A DNA stretch of 55,296 nt from Pseudobutyrivibrio sp. UBA3626 (GCA_002373675.1 DFLF01000016.1:1-55296), one strand, 5' to 3'; shown: positions 22,735-32,308, numbered from the stretch's first letter. The notes: generated by a model from the letters alone, not told the origin. Numbers and translations are program-made.

Positions 22735-24138
22735 ATGAAGAAGATACATATGATTGTTAACACACTAATGACACTGGTATTACTTGGTCTTATGTCGTAT
22801 TCTCTTATAGGTGAAGTTACTCATGAGATATTAGGCACTGCTATGCTTGTCCTGTTTATCGTACACCATATTCTTAATAGAAAATGGTTCGGTGCGCTAC
22901 ATAAGGGCAAGTACAGTGCCTTTCGCATTTTCCAGACCATACTTGTATTCTTAATGCTGGTATCTGTCATTATGTCTGCTGTCAGTGGTATAATGATGTC
23001 CAAGCATCTGTACACATTCCTTGGAATCACAGAGGGAATGGCGCTGGCAAGAGGGGTGCATGTGGTCTGTGCGTATGCCAATTATATTCTCATGTCACTT
23101 CATCTGGGACTTCACTGGAATGGAATGATAAGCGCTATGATTCCAAATGACAAGAAGTCATCTGCTACAATGTGGTGGGTGCTTAGAATAATAGCTCTGG
23201 CGATTTCGGCGTACGGTGTATATGCATTTATTAAGAGACAGATTGGCGAGTATCTCTTTTATCAGACGCAGTATGTGTCCTTCGATGAAAGCGAGCCACT
23301 GATATTATTCTATCTTGATTATCTTGCAATAATGGTACTCTTCGTCTTTATAGGACATTACTTAGGCAAGCTGCTTAAGAGGATTCCTAAGGGCAATAGC
23401 TCAGATAAGAAGCCTATGACTAAGAAGGGCAGGATAATATTAGCTATTGTAATAGTATTACTAATCGTTGCGGTGATTGCGATTATACTATTTGGCATAC
23501 CATATTTTAATCGGCACTTTAAGACAGTAGAGGTCAATAGGCAGCAGGCTGTATCGGGACAGAAAGCTGACTGGCAGGGTAACAAACCTCTTGTAGTATA
23601 CTTTACTCGTGTAGGCAACACCGATTTTGAAGAGGGTGTGGATGCTGTGTCCGGTGCGTCGCTTCTGCTTGCGGACGGTAAGCTGACAGGAAGCGATGAA
23701 CTTATCGCTGATATGGTAGTTGATATATTGGATTGTGAATCGAAGGCTATTACATTAACCGGTAAGAAATATCCTTCTTCGTATAATGATACAGTATCTG
23801 TTGCCGGAGATGAATTAAGAGAACAGGCTCGTCCTCAGATAGAACCAATTGATGTATCGAATTATGATTCCATTATATTAATATATCCATTGTGGTGGAG
23901 TTCTATACCAATGCCTGTTGCGACGTTCTTAGAGCAGAATGATTTTAACGGCAAGACGATTTACTTGATAGCAACTCAGGGAAGCAGTGGTTATGGAAGT
24001 ACAGTTTCAGATATAGAATCATTAGCCAAGGGAGCCAAGGTTGTTAGGGGTACAAGCATATACTGTGAAGACATTCCGAATGCCAGAAAGACTTTGTACG
24101 AATTGATTACGTCAGGATTTAATGTGTCCAATCCATGA
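22735..24138 (+). CDS. DUF4405 membrane cytochrome-like protein fused to a flavodoxin domain
   Basis: 467 residues. Residues 1-~270 have seven hydrophobic segments, starting with a DUF4405 unit (HIMVNTLMT-like start, LGTAMLVLFIVHHILNRKW, GVHVVCAYANYILMSLHLGLHW). Several histidines lie in helices 2 and 4 and could ligate haem, as in b-type cytochromes. Positive loops (NRKWFGALHKGK, NDKKSS, KRIPKGNSSDKKPMTKKGR) put the N-terminus inside and everything after helix 7 outside. Residues ~280-467 are a flavodoxin (LVVYFTRVGNTD, IYPLWWSSIPMPVATFLEQ). The gene would link a membrane electron carrier to an external FMN domain. Direction of electron flow is unknown. Confidence 0.8.
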   Translation: MKKIHMIVNTLMTLVLLGLMSYSLIGEVTHEILGTAMLVLFIVHHILNRKWFGALHKGKYSAFRIFQTILVFLMLVSVIMSAVSGIMMSKHLYTFLGITEGMALARGVHVVCAYANYILMSLHLGLHWNGMISAMIPNDKKSSATMWWVLRIIALAISAYGVYAFIKRQIGEYLFYQTQYVSFDESEPLILFYLDYLAIMVLFVFIGHYLGKLLKRIPKGNSSDKKPMTKKGRIILAIVIVLLIVAVIAIILFGIPYFNRHFKTVEVNRQQAVSGQKADWQGNKPLVVYFTRVGNTDFEEGVDAVSGASLLLADGKLTGSDELIADMVVDILDCESKAITLTGKKYPSSYNDTVSVAGDELREQARPQIEPIDVSNYDSIILIYPLWWSSIPMPVATFLEQNDFNGKTIYLIATQGSSGYGSTVSDIESLAKGAKVVRGTSIYCEDIPNARKTLYELITSGFNVSNP

Positions 24139-24164
24139 ACTTTTTATGAAATGTAATTTATCAT

Positions 24165-24194
24165 TAGACATTTTAATGTAGAAGCAAGTATAAT
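24165..24194 (+). promoter_or_regulatory. Candidate promoter of the DUF362/aldo-keto reductase genes
   Basis: TAGACA at 24165-24170, an 18-base spacer and TATAAT at 24189-24194; GGAGG lies before ATG 24237. Confidence 0.6.
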
Positions 24195-24236
24195 GTGCGT
24201 ATAGCGTAAAGAATTTGACAAAACAGGAGGTGTATT

Positions 24237-25268
24237 ATGGCTGTTAGACCAATTCCGGGCGGTAACGGAGACAAGTATGTTCCTTATGATAAACGTAGTG
24301 GAGATAAGTCAATCGTGTTCTTTACAAGAGATTTGTCAGAACAGGGAATGATTAAGATTTACGAGAAAGTGTCTTCAGTGTTAGAAGGCAAGATTGCGAT
24401 TAAGCTTCATACAGGTGAGGCAGAGGGGCCTAACATTATTCCCAGACCTTGGGTTAGAAATCTTATTGAGAAGAAGCTTCCCGATGCTAATATAGTTGAG
24501 ACTAACACTTATTATGAGGGGAGCAGATATACCACCGAGCAGCATAGGCAGACTCTTAAGATTAACGGATGGGATTTCTGCCCTGTTGATATTACTGATG
24601 AAAACGGAGTAGCTACTCTTCCTATTAAGGGTGGTAAATGGTTCAAGGAAATGCATGTTGGTGAGAACCTCCTTAACTATGATTCCCTCCTTGTACTGAC
24701 GCACTTCAAGGGTCACACAATGGGAGGCTTCGGTGGAAGCAACAAGAATATCGGTATAGGATGTGCCGACGGAAGAATCGGAAAGGCTGAGATTCACTCT
24801 ATACCTGATAATATGTGGGGTATCGCGGAAGAAGAGTTGATGGAGAGAATATCAGAGAGCACCAAGTCTGTTGTGGATCACTTCGCGCCACATATATGCT
24901 TTATCAATACTATGAGGAATATGTCAGTATCATGCGACTGTGAAGGTAAGGATGCAGAACCTGTAGTGACGCCTGATATTGGAATTGTGGCATCGCTGGA
25001 TATATTGGCGTGCGACAATGCCTGCGTTGACCTTATCTATAACCTGCCTAAGGGAGGCGGTAAGGCGTTAATTGAGAGAGTTGAGACGCGTCACGGACTT
25101 CGCCAGTTAAGCTACATGAAGGAGCTTGGCATGGGAAATGATTTGTATACTCTTATAGACATCGATAACGGCGATAAGGAGATTACAGCAATGGAAGCCG
25201 TTAAGGACGTGGAACCAATCTGGAAGCCGGATAAGTACAACGTATTCTGGGGAAGGAATAAGCATTAA
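24237..25268 (+). CDS. DUF362 domain protein
   Basis: 343 residues, SD AGGAGG. KIAIKLHTGEAEGPNIIPRPWV, then NTYYEGSRYTT, HFKGHTMGGFGGSNKNIGIGCADGRIGK and a cysteine pair CDCEGKDAEPVVTPDIGIVASLDILACDNACVDLI are the characteristic blocks of DUF362. Many relatives carry a C-terminal ferredoxin; this one does not. The aldo/keto reductase 11 bases downstream brings two ferredoxin motifs and so may be its redox partner. The family has no established reaction beyond a link to Fe-S redox proteins. Confidence 0.85.
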   Translation: MAVRPIPGGNGDKYVPYDKRSGDKSIVFFTRDLSEQGMIKIYEKVSSVLEGKIAIKLHTGEAEGPNIIPRPWVRNLIEKKLPDANIVETNTYYEGSRYTTEQHRQTLKINGWDFCPVDITDENGVATLPIKGGKWFKEMHVGENLLNYDSLLVLTHFKGHTMGGFGGSNKNIGIGCADGRIGKAEIHSIPDNMWGIAEEELMERISESTKSVVDHFAPHICFINTMRNMSVSCDCEGKDAEPVVTPDIGIVASLDILACDNACVDLIYNLPKGGGKALIERVETRHGLRQLSYMKELGMGNDLYTLIDIDNGDKEITAMEAVKDVEPIWKPDKYNVFWGRNKH

Positions 25269-25279
25269 GGAGGGAGCTT

Positions 25280-26395
25280 ATGTCAGATTATTTTGGTAAA
25301 GATGTTCCGAAGCTTGGTTTCGGACTTATGAGACTGCCCAAAAAAGGTGTAGTCACAGATATAGCACAAGTTAAGAAGATGGTAGATATGTTCATGGAGG
25401 CGGGATTTACCTATTTCGATACAGCATATGTATATCCGGGTTCTGAAGCGGCTATCCGTAAAGCTTTAGTGGAGAGATATCCAAGAGAAAGCTACACCTT
25501 ATGTACCAAGCTTAATGCATTTATGATGGCACCCACAGAGAAGGTGGCCAAGAAACAATTTGAGACCAGTCTTAAGAGGACGGGTGCAGGATATTTCGAC
25601 TATTACCTTCTTCATGCTCTTATGGAGAACAATTATAAGAAGTACGATAAGTTCCATCTGTGGGATTATGTCAAGGAGAAGAAGGAAGCAGGCTTAATTA
25701 AGCACTTTGGATTCTCATTTCATGCAGGGCCGGATCTTCTTGACAAGCTTTTGACGGAGCATCCGGAAGTTGATTTTATTCAATTGCAGCTTAATTACGC
25801 TGACTGGGAGAACGATGATGTTACTTCAAGAGCGAATTATGAGGTTGCAAGAAAGCATGGCAAATCCATAACGGTAATGGAGCCTGTCAAGGGAGGTAAG
25901 CTGGCTAAGCCGCCAAAGGAGGTTCAGAAGTTATTCAAGGATTATAATCCTGATGCCTCATTTGCTTCCTGGGCCATAAGATTTGTTGCCGGATTAGACG
26001 GAATCCTTACTGTTCTATCGGGAATGTCCAATATAGAACAGATGGCTGACAATATTTCTTACATGAAGGATTTTAAGCCCCTTAATGAAGAAGAACAAAA
26101 GATTATTAGAGAAGCTCAGAGAATAATCGGAAGGAGCGAGACTATTCCATGTACTGCTTGTAAGTATTGTGTCGAAGGATGTCCTCAGAATATAATGATT
26201 CCTGATGTGTTCGAAGCAATGAATAAAAAGCTTGGAAACGGACTTGCTAAAGAAGCTAAGGAAGCTTATGACAAAGCTGTGGCAGAAGGTGGTAAGGCAT
26301 CTGATTGTATCGAATGTAAGCAGTGCGAGAATGCCTGTCCTCAACATCTTCCTATTACAGATAATCTTAAGAAAGCAGTAGAGATGTTTGAATAA
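25280..26395 (+). CDS. Aldo/keto reductase with C-terminal 2x[4Fe-4S] ferredoxin domain
   Basis: 371 residues, GGAGG before ATG 25280. Residues 1-~270 are an AKR TIM barrel with the catalytic D/Y in FDTAYVYPGSE, lysine in LCTKL and histidine in YYLLHAL. The C-terminus has CTACKYCVEGCPQNI and CIECKQCENACPQHL, two [4Fe-4S] motifs. This is the clostridial AKR type annotated as a ferredoxin-containing oxidoreductase, thought to exchange electrons with ferredoxin or flavodoxin. Three flavodoxin-domain proteins precede it in the same direction. It ends at a shared terminator with the converging ATPase. Confidence 0.9.
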   Translation: MSDYFGKDVPKLGFGLMRLPKKGVVTDIAQVKKMVDMFMEAGFTYFDTAYVYPGSEAAIRKALVERYPRESYTLCTKLNAFMMAPTEKVAKKQFETSLKRTGAGYFDYYLLHALMENNYKKYDKFHLWDYVKEKKEAGLIKHFGFSFHAGPDLLDKLLTEHPEVDFIQLQLNYADWENDDVTSRANYEVARKHGKSITVMEPVKGGKLAKPPKEVQKLFKDYNPDASFASWAIRFVAGLDGILTVLSGMSNIEQMADNISYMKDFKPLNEEEQKIIREAQRIIGRSETIPCTACKYCVEGCPQNIMIPDVFEAMNKKLGNGLAKEAKEAYDKAVAEGGKASDCIECKQCENACPQHLPITDNLKKAVEMFE

Positions 26396-26399
26396 TACA

Positions 26400-26433
26400 A
26401 AAGCAAGTGTCCATTAGGCACTTGCTTTCTTTT
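26400..26433. terminator. Bidirectional terminator between the aldo/keto reductase and ATPase genes
   Basis: A 10-bp perfect stem (26400-26409 with 26419-26428), 9-base loop and T-rich flank on both strands. The last codons and stop of the converging ATPase lie inside the hairpin. Confidence 0.88.
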
Positions 26434-28750
26434 GCATTTTTTTCTTGTGTAGATCACTTAGTTTGTCAAATGATATTGTAAGCCATCGCATAATGGTTAT
26501 TTCTGCTATGGCGAAGACTGTACATAGGGCAGCTGCATGAATAGAGATGTGTGATAAATCGAATAGTTTGTCGAATACTGATGCTCCAAGTAAGAAGCCT
26601 GCAATACAAATAAGGAATACGAACACACGCCATTTATTAAGAGGCTTAATTATCTGCCATATAATCATGAAACCAATAACTGACAATAGATACGTACTTG
26701 CTGTACTTATTTCTTTATATGGTATATTGAATAATTGTCCGAAGAATACCATCACCGCAATGGCGAAGAAGGATGTTATTGCAGCAGGCAATGCATTGTA
26801 TAAGGTATGTTTTATAAAGCTTCCTTCCTGTTTCTTCTCGTTAGGCTCTAGCGCAAGTAGGAATGCAGGGATACCTATGTTAAATGTTGATATAAGCGAT
26901 ACCTGATTTGGAAGAAGCGGGTAGCTTAATGTAAGTATAATTGAGAATATAGCAAGCAGTAAGGAGAATATATTCTTGTATAGGAAGAGACTCGCAGAAC
27001 GAGTAATATTATTAATATCTCTTCGACCTTCTGAAACTATCTCTTTCATATGTGAGAAGTCGGAATCAAGTAGAACAACCTGAGCTGCTTGTCTTGCAGC
27101 ATCACTACCTGTTCCCATGGCAATTGAGCAATCGGCTTCTTTCATCGCAAGAATATCATTAACACCATCTCCCGTCATGGCAACTTTCATACCATTTTCC
27201 TTGAGTGCATCAACTAATGCTTTTTTCTGCTCGGGCTTAACACGGCCAAATACTGTGTATTCAGTTGCACATTTTTTGAGTTCTTCTTCAGAAGTAATGG
27301 TGCTCAGGTCAATGTACTTTTCTGCGTTTTCAACCCCGGCTTTTGTTGCAACTCGTGATACAGTAAGAGGATTGTCTCCTGAGATAACTTTTATTTCAAC
27401 ATTCTGTTCCCTGAAATTCTTGAATATTTCTTGAACATTTTCTCTAAGGTCATTTTGTAAAGCAACAAATAGTATAGGAGTTGTATCTTCGCCTTTTCCT
27501 TTAGTTAGTGCAAGGACTCTTAGACCTCTTCCAGTTCTTTCTTCTATAATTGTCTTGCTATCTTCTAGCTGTGATGAGGTGAGTAAGAATTCTGGAGCGC
27601 CCAAGCGGTATGTGAATTCTTCTGTAATTACCTCAGAGTATTTTTTCTTAGAGTCAAATGGCATTACTTCCTTATTTTGAATTGGCTCACAGTTAGGGAA
27701 ATAATCTCTAAGGGCATTCATAGTAATGTTGTTGTCAGGAACGGCGCGGATATAACTTGCAATAATGTTCTTAGCAGCATCATTTTCCTCAGAACTTCTA
27801 TTAGAAGGATAGAATACCTCGCTAACTGACATATTATCACTTGTAATAGTTCCAGTCTTATCAACGCATAGCACATCAACTCTTGCTAAGGTTTCAACAC
27901 TTCTCATGTCGTGGAGAAGAACTTTCTTCTGGGCAAGACGCATAGCACTTAGGGCTAAGGCTACAGTACATAGAAGATACAAACCTTCAGGAATCATACC
28001 AATAACTGCCCCAACCATTGACTGTACACTATCTGAATAACTCATCTCATTAACGCTGATTGATTGATATATAAGAAGTGCTCCAACAGGAATAACAACA
28101 ATACCGGCAACAAGGATAATTCGCTCAATATCACGAATCATCTCTGACTTACCTTCCTTGGTCTTTTTTGCTTTTGCAGTTATCTGTGCTGCATAAGAAT
28201 CTTCTCCTACTTTTGTAAGCTTTGCAACTAACTTACCAGATACTACGAAGCTTCCAGACTTAAGTTCGCTATCAGTAGTCTTCTGAATCTCATCTGCTTC
28301 ACCTGTTAGAAGTGACTCGTTAACTCCTGCTTCTCCAGATATAACAATTCCGTCAGCAGGGATTTGTTGTCCGCTTTCTAAATGTATTACATCCCCTTCT
28401 ACTAATTTGTCCGAGGGTACTTTAACTTCATTGCCATCTCTTATGGCTGTGTATTCACTAACGTCTAACAGTGCTAGTTTGTCTAAGACGAATTTCGAAC
28501 GAAGTTGTTGTATAATACCAATAAGTGTATTGGCTATTATAATAGGTAAGAACATCAGGTTCTTTATTTCGCCCGTTGTAATTATGAGAACTGTCAGTAA
28601 TGCAAATATACCATTGAAATATGTGAATACATTTCTGAATATGATTCTTTTAATACTCATATCCGATTCGCTTTTTATGTAATTTGTTTTTCCTTGTGAA
28701 GTTAATTCGTCTACTTCTTGTGAAGAAAGACCTAGTTGCTGTTCTTGCAT
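26414..28750 (-). CDS. P-type cation-transporting ATPase (CtpE-like, probable Ca2+)
   Basis: 778 residues. Helices 1-2, actuator domain with LLTGEADEIQK (TGES variant TGEA), helix 4 with MIPEGLYLLC, phosphorylation site at Asp297 in DKTGTITSDN, nucleotide-binding domain, hinge MTGDGVND and six C-terminal helices. The PEGL motif in helix 4 is like mycobacterial CtpE, which imports calcium, rather than PEAL/PEGLP of SERCA types. The metal is inferred from this only. The gene is divergent from larB and convergent with the aldo/keto reductase. A TATAAT with an extended TGn reads outward at 28791-28796 on the minus strand. Confidence 0.85.
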   Translation of the reverse strand: MQEQQLGLSSQEVDELTSQGKTNYIKSESDMSIKRIIFRNVFTYFNGIFALLTVLIITTGEIKNLMFLPIIIANTLIGIIQQLRSKFVLDKLALLDVSEYTAIRDGNEVKVPSDKLVEGDVIHLESGQQIPADGIVISGEAGVNESLLTGEADEIQKTTDSELKSGSFVVSGKLVAKLTKVGEDSYAAQITAKAKKTKEGKSEMIRDIERIILVAGIVVIPVGALLIYQSISVNEMSYSDSVQSMVGAVIGMIPEGLYLLCTVALALSAMRLAQKKVLLHDMRSVETLARVDVLCVDKTGTITSDNMSVSEVFYPSNRSSEENDAAKNIIASYIRAVPDNNITMNALRDYFPNCEPIQNKEVMPFDSKKKYSEVITEEFTYRLGAPEFLLTSSQLEDSKTIIEERTGRGLRVLALTKGKGEDTTPILFVALQNDLRENVQEIFKNFREQNVEIKVISGDNPLTVSRVATKAGVENAEKYIDLSTITSEEELKKCATEYTVFGRVKPEQKKALVDALKENGMKVAMTGDGVNDILAMKEADCSIAMGTGSDAARQAAQVVLLDSDFSHMKEIVSEGRRDINNITRSASLFLYKNIFSLLLAIFSIILTLSYPLLPNQVSLISTFNIGIPAFLLALEPNEKKQEGSFIKHTLYNALPAAITSFFAIAVMVFFGQLFNIPYKEISTASTYLLSVIGFMIIWQIIKPLNKWRVFVFLICIAGFLLGASVFDKLFDLSHISIHAAALCTVFAIAEITIMRWLTISFDKLSDLHKKKMQKKASA

Positions 28751-28838
28751 TAAATAATCCTTCTTTATATCAATTTCATCTATAATAAGAATTATAACAA
28801 AAAATGGGTATAATTACTCACAAATATTTTAAATTATT

Positions 28839-28853
28839 CCTATTAATAATAGG
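28839..28853. promoter_or_regulatory. Perfect dyad between ATPase and larB promoters
   Basis: CCTATTA-A-TAATAGG, a perfect 7-bp inverted repeat, overlaps the -35 region (AGGACA at 28851-28856) of the larB promoter. The family of the cognate regulator is unknown. It lies in a 162-base region between two diverging genes and could act on both. Confidence 0.55.
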
Positions 28854-28879
28854 ACATGAGTATATAATGGTGTTATAAT
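28851..28879 (+). promoter_or_regulatory. larB promoter
   Basis: AGGACA, a 17-base spacer and TATAAT at 28874-28879 with an extended TGT in front. The 5' leader is about 30 bases. Confidence 0.6.
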
Positions 28880-28912
28880 AATTATTAAATCTACTACATG
28901 GGGGTAGAATAA

Positions 28913-29671
28913 ATGGATAATACAAGTGTATATGATTTGCTACATAGAGTGTCTGAGAAGGAGATGTCTGTAGAAGAGGCTGCTCTTATTCTTAAGAAAG
29001 AGCCATTTGAAGATATAGGATTTGCAAAGGTTGACACTCATAGAAAGCTTCGTCAGGGTTATGCCGAAGTTATTTATGGTAAGGGGAAAAATGCTGAGCA
29101 AATAATTGGGATTTGTAGGAAAATGATTGATGCTGGCGAAACGAATGTTCTAATCACCAAACTCTCGAAAGAGAAGGTAGATGTTATAGAGAAAGAATTC
29201 AATCTAGAATACAATGAAATGGGAGAGATTGGATTAATAGGACAAAAGCCTACGCCTGACGGAGTAGGCAAAGTGGTGATTGCAGTTGCAGGAACAAGTG
29301 ATATTCCTGTGGCAGAGGAAGCTGCATTTACGCTGGAAGCATTAGGGAGCGAAGTAGTAAGGCTATATGATGTGGGAGTTGCTGGAATACATAGACTGTT
29401 ATCTAATGTTGATGACATTATGTCGGCATCTGTAATAATTGCTATCGCTGGAATGGAAGGAGCGCTTGCAAGTGTAGTGGGGGGATTAGCCGATTGCCCG
29501 GTTATTGCTGTACCTACTAGTGTGGGGTATGGAGCTTCATTTAATGGCCTTTCCGCACTTCTTTCAATGCTTAATTCATGTGCAAGTGGAGTAAGTGTCG
29601 TCAATATTGATAATGGATTTGGTGCAGCATATCAGGCGAATATGATTAATCATATAGGAGTAGGTAGATGA
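28913..29671 (+). CDS. larB: Nickel-pincer cofactor biosynthesis protein LarB
   Basis: 252 residues. N-terminal LHRVSEKEMSVEEAALILKKEPFEDIGFAKVDTHRKLRQGYAEVIYG is the LarB-specific region, and from residue ~120 a PurE-like core (VVIAVAGTSDIPVAEEAAFTLEALGSEVVRLYDVGVAG, IAIAGMEGALASVVGGL) follows. LarB carboxylates and hydrolyses nicotinic acid adenine dinucleotide, giving the precursor of the pincer cofactor. It overlaps larC by 4 bases (ATGA), so the two are translationally coupled. The next step, LarE sulfur transfer, is not encoded here, nor is LarA. Confidence 0.93.
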   Translation: MDNTSVYDLLHRVSEKEMSVEEAALILKKEPFEDIGFAKVDTHRKLRQGYAEVIYGKGKNAEQIIGICRKMIDAGETNVLITKLSKEKVDVIEKEFNLEYNEMGEIGLIGQKPTPDGVGKVVIAVAGTSDIPVAEEAAFTLEALGSEVVRLYDVGVAGIHRLLSNVDDIMSASVIIAIAGMEGALASVVGGLADCPVIAVPTSVGYGASFNGLSALLSMLNSCASGVSVVNIDNGFGAAYQANMINHIGVGR

Positions 29672-30855
29672 AGAGCCTTTATATAGAATGTAGGGTTGGT
29701 GTGGCAGGAGATATGCTTACTGCTTCATTATTAGAACATGTTAATAAAGAAGAATTTGTAAAAAAGATTAATTCCCTTAATGTTCCCGGTGTATCATTTG
29801 AAGTAGAGAGAATTAAAAAAAGCTCTATAGAGGGTAATAAAGTACATGTTGTTATAAATGGTACAGAAGAGGGATTAGAGTCGAAAGAACATAATCATCA
29901 TAGTCATCATACGCACACGTCTCTTGAAGATGTATCCGTATTAATTAATGCTATGGACTTGTCTGACAAAGTAAAACATGATGCAATTAATGTATATAAT
30001 CTAATTGCTAATGCAGAAAGCAGAGTCCATGGAACTTCAGTAAAGGATATACATTTTCATGAAGTGGGAACAATTGATGCAGTAATTGATGTGGTGAGTG
30101 TATGTCTGCTTATGGAGATGATATCGCCGGCTAAAGTCATATCGTCACCTATTAATGTTGGTTCTGGGACGGTAAGGTGTGCTCATGGTATTCTTCCTGT
30201 ACCTGCACCGGCAACGGCAGTTTTGCTTGAAGAGGTGCCTATGTATACTGACGATGATATTAACACTGAACTATGTACGCCTACAGGCGCAGCACTTGTG
30301 AAGTATTTTGCTGACGAATTCGGTAATATACCTGTTATGAAATTACAAAGCACCGGGTATGGATTTGGTACAAAGGAATTTGATAAGCCTAATTGCGTAA
30401 GGACATTTCTTGGAGAAGAGACTACAAGTGATTGCTCAGATAAAGTAGTTGAATTAAAATGTAACATTGATGATATGAGTGGGGAAGATATGGGCTTTTG
30501 TATAGATAAACTTCTAGAAGAAGGAGCCCTTGATGTGTTTACCACACCAATTTATATGAAAAAGAACAGACCGGGGGTTCTTCTTACAGTAATATGCAGG
30601 GAGGATTCCAGGAAGAAACTGGTTGAACAAATTTTTCAATATACTACAACAATTGGAATTAGAGAAGCGATATGTGACAGATACATTCTTGACAGAGAAG
30701 AAGAGATAAGAAAGACAGAATATGGTGATGTCAGAATTAAAAAGGTAAAGGGATATGGAGTGAGTCGGGAGAAGATAGAGTATGAAGATATTAAAAGACT
30801 TGCAAATGATAATAGCAAAAGCCCAAAAGAGATTAGAGATAAATTGAAGAATTAA
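29668..30855 (+). CDS. larC: Nickel-pincer cofactor biosynthesis protein LarC
   Basis: 395 residues in one uninterrupted frame, unlike lactobacilli where larC needs a ribosomal frameshift. SLYIECRVGVAGDMLTASLLEH is the start, the histidine-rich HNHHSHHTHT at residues ~73-82 is a likely nickel-storage loop, and GNIPVMKLQSTGYGFGTKEF belongs to the conserved core. LarC inserts nickel into the pincer ligand using CTP. Its client racemase/epimerase (LarA-like) must lie elsewhere. Confidence 0.93.
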   Translation: MKSLYIECRVGVAGDMLTASLLEHVNKEEFVKKINSLNVPGVSFEVERIKKSSIEGNKVHVVINGTEEGLESKEHNHHSHHTHTSLEDVSVLINAMDLSDKVKHDAINVYNLIANAESRVHGTSVKDIHFHEVGTIDAVIDVVSVCLLMEMISPAKVISSPINVGSGTVRCAHGILPVPAPATAVLLEEVPMYTDDDINTELCTPTGAALVKYFADEFGNIPVMKLQSTGYGFGTKEFDKPNCVRTFLGEETTSDCSDKVVELKCNIDDMSGEDMGFCIDKLLEEGALDVFTTPIYMKKNRPGVLLTVICREDSRKKLVEQIFQYTTTIGIREAICDRYILDREEEIRKTEYGDVRIKKVKGYGVSREKIEYEDIKRLANDNSKSPKEIRDKLKN

Positions 30856-30904
30856 TGTACAGCTGGATAAATGATTGCACTTAGTAAAGGGGGGAAAGAC
30901 AAAC

Positions 30905-32308
30905 ATGGACCAAAATGAAAGAATTAAAGCAATTGTAGAGAAACAAAGAGAATTCTTCTATACCAACAAGACGCTTGATATTGATTTTAGAATTAAAATG
31001 CTTATGCGTCTTCGCCGGGCAGTAATATCTCATGAAAGAGATTTGCAAAGAGCATTAGAAGATGATCTTGGAAGAGATCCTGTTGAAGCATACTTTTGCG
31101 ATATAGGAAGTCTTGTTTTGGAGATTAATGAGACAATTAAGGGATTAAGAAGATGGGCAAGGCCAGAGACGCATTTTAGTGGAATTCAGTGTTTTCCAAG
31201 TGTGTTAACAAGAGTATATAAAATGCCATACGGAGTAACTCTTATTATTAGTCCTTTTAATTTTCCTATACTTTTGTCTCTAGGTGTTCTTGCTGCAAGT
31301 ATTGCAGGAGGTAATACGGCGGTAATTAAGGCTAGTTCTAAGTCTAAGAACTGCACTAAGATAATGAAGAAGATTATTAAGGAGACATTTCCTGGAAAAT
31401 ATGTAACTGTTCTAGGAGGTGGACATGATATAGCTGATATTTGTCTAGAACAGAGATTTGATAAGATTTTCTATACAGGTTCTCCAAAGATTGGAAAACA
31501 TGTACTTGAGAAAGCATCTAAGAATCTTACACCTGTTGCTCTTGAACTTGGTGGCGAGACAGGTAATTATTGCATTATTAGAAAGGATGCTAATATTAAA
31601 GATGCTGCTAGAAAAGTTGCATTCTTTAAGGCTCTTAATAGCGGGCAGATATGTATTAATATTAATCAGGTTGCAGTTGCGAAAGAAGTTGCTAATGAGT
31701 TTATAGTAGAACTTAAAAAAGCATTTACAAAACAGCTTGGTAAAGAGCCTTTATATAATAGTGAATATCCTCGCCTTATTACTGAACGGGCATATGATAA
31801 ATGTGAGACAGAGGCTAATAAGTATAAAGACAGAATAGTATATGGTGGACAAGGGAATAAAGCATCTTTGAAATTTGAGCCAACAGTTATTTATCCTGTG
31901 GATATAGAGGAGGACATTGTTAATAAGGAATTATTCTCTCCACTTCTCCCTGTAATACCTTATGAAGATAGCAAGATAGATGATCTTCTTGATGTAATTA
32001 AGAGAAGAGAGAAAGGACTTGCCCTTTATCTATTTACTGAAGATATAGAATGGGCAGACAAGACAATGAGAACTATGCAGTATGGTGGAGGATGTATCAA
32101 TGAAGTATGTCTTCATATGATGGTTAAAGGAGTTCCATTTAATGGAGTTGGACATTCTGGTATGGGTGCATATCATGGAGAATGGGGCTTCAAGGAATTT
32201 ACTCATCCGCAAACTGTATTATTTGGTTCATCAAAGTGGAATCTTTCTATGAGAGAACATCCTTATAGAGAATGGAAGAATTTGATGATTAGATTATTTG
32301 AGAAATAA
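30905..32308 (+). CDS. Aldehyde dehydrogenase family protein
   Basis: 467 residues from ATG 30905, after GGGGGG; a 10-codon upstream extension lacks a site. It has the class-3-type ALDH pattern: PYGVTLIISPFNFPILLSLGVLAASIAGGNTAVIKAS, ELGGETGNYCI, catalytic Cys250 in NSGQICININQV, and a C-terminal NEVCLHMMVKGVPFNGVGHSGMGAYHGEWGFKEFTH. That ending is typical of fatty/aromatic aldehyde (NAD(P)+) enzymes that act on membrane or long-chain aldehydes. It lies 49 bases after larC with no terminator and may be read from the same promoter. A functional link to the pincer cofactor is not evident. Confidence 0.9.
   Translation: MDQNERIKAIVEKQREFFYTNKTLDIDFRIKMLMRLRRAVISHERDLQRALEDDLGRDPVEAYFCDIGSLVLEINETIKGLRRWARPETHFSGIQCFPSVLTRVYKMPYGVTLIISPFNFPILLSLGVLAASIAGGNTAVIKASSKSKNCTKIMKKIIKETFPGKYVTVLGGGHDIADICLEQRFDKIFYTGSPKIGKHVLEKASKNLTPVALELGGETGNYCIIRKDANIKDAARKVAFFKALNSGQICININQVAVAKEVANEFIVELKKAFTKQLGKEPLYNSEYPRLITERAYDKCETEANKYKDRIVYGGQGNKASLKFEPTVIYPVDIEEDIVNKELFSPLLPVIPYEDSKIDDLLDVIKRREKGLALYLFTEDIEWADKTMRTMQYGGGCINEVCLHMMVKGVPFNGVGHSGMGAYHGEWGFKEFTHPQTVLFGSSKWNLSMREHPYREWKNLMIRLFEK

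Noticed and set aside
29668..30855. Programmed frameshift in larC
   Set aside because: The frame is continuous over both LarC halves, so no frameshift is needed here.
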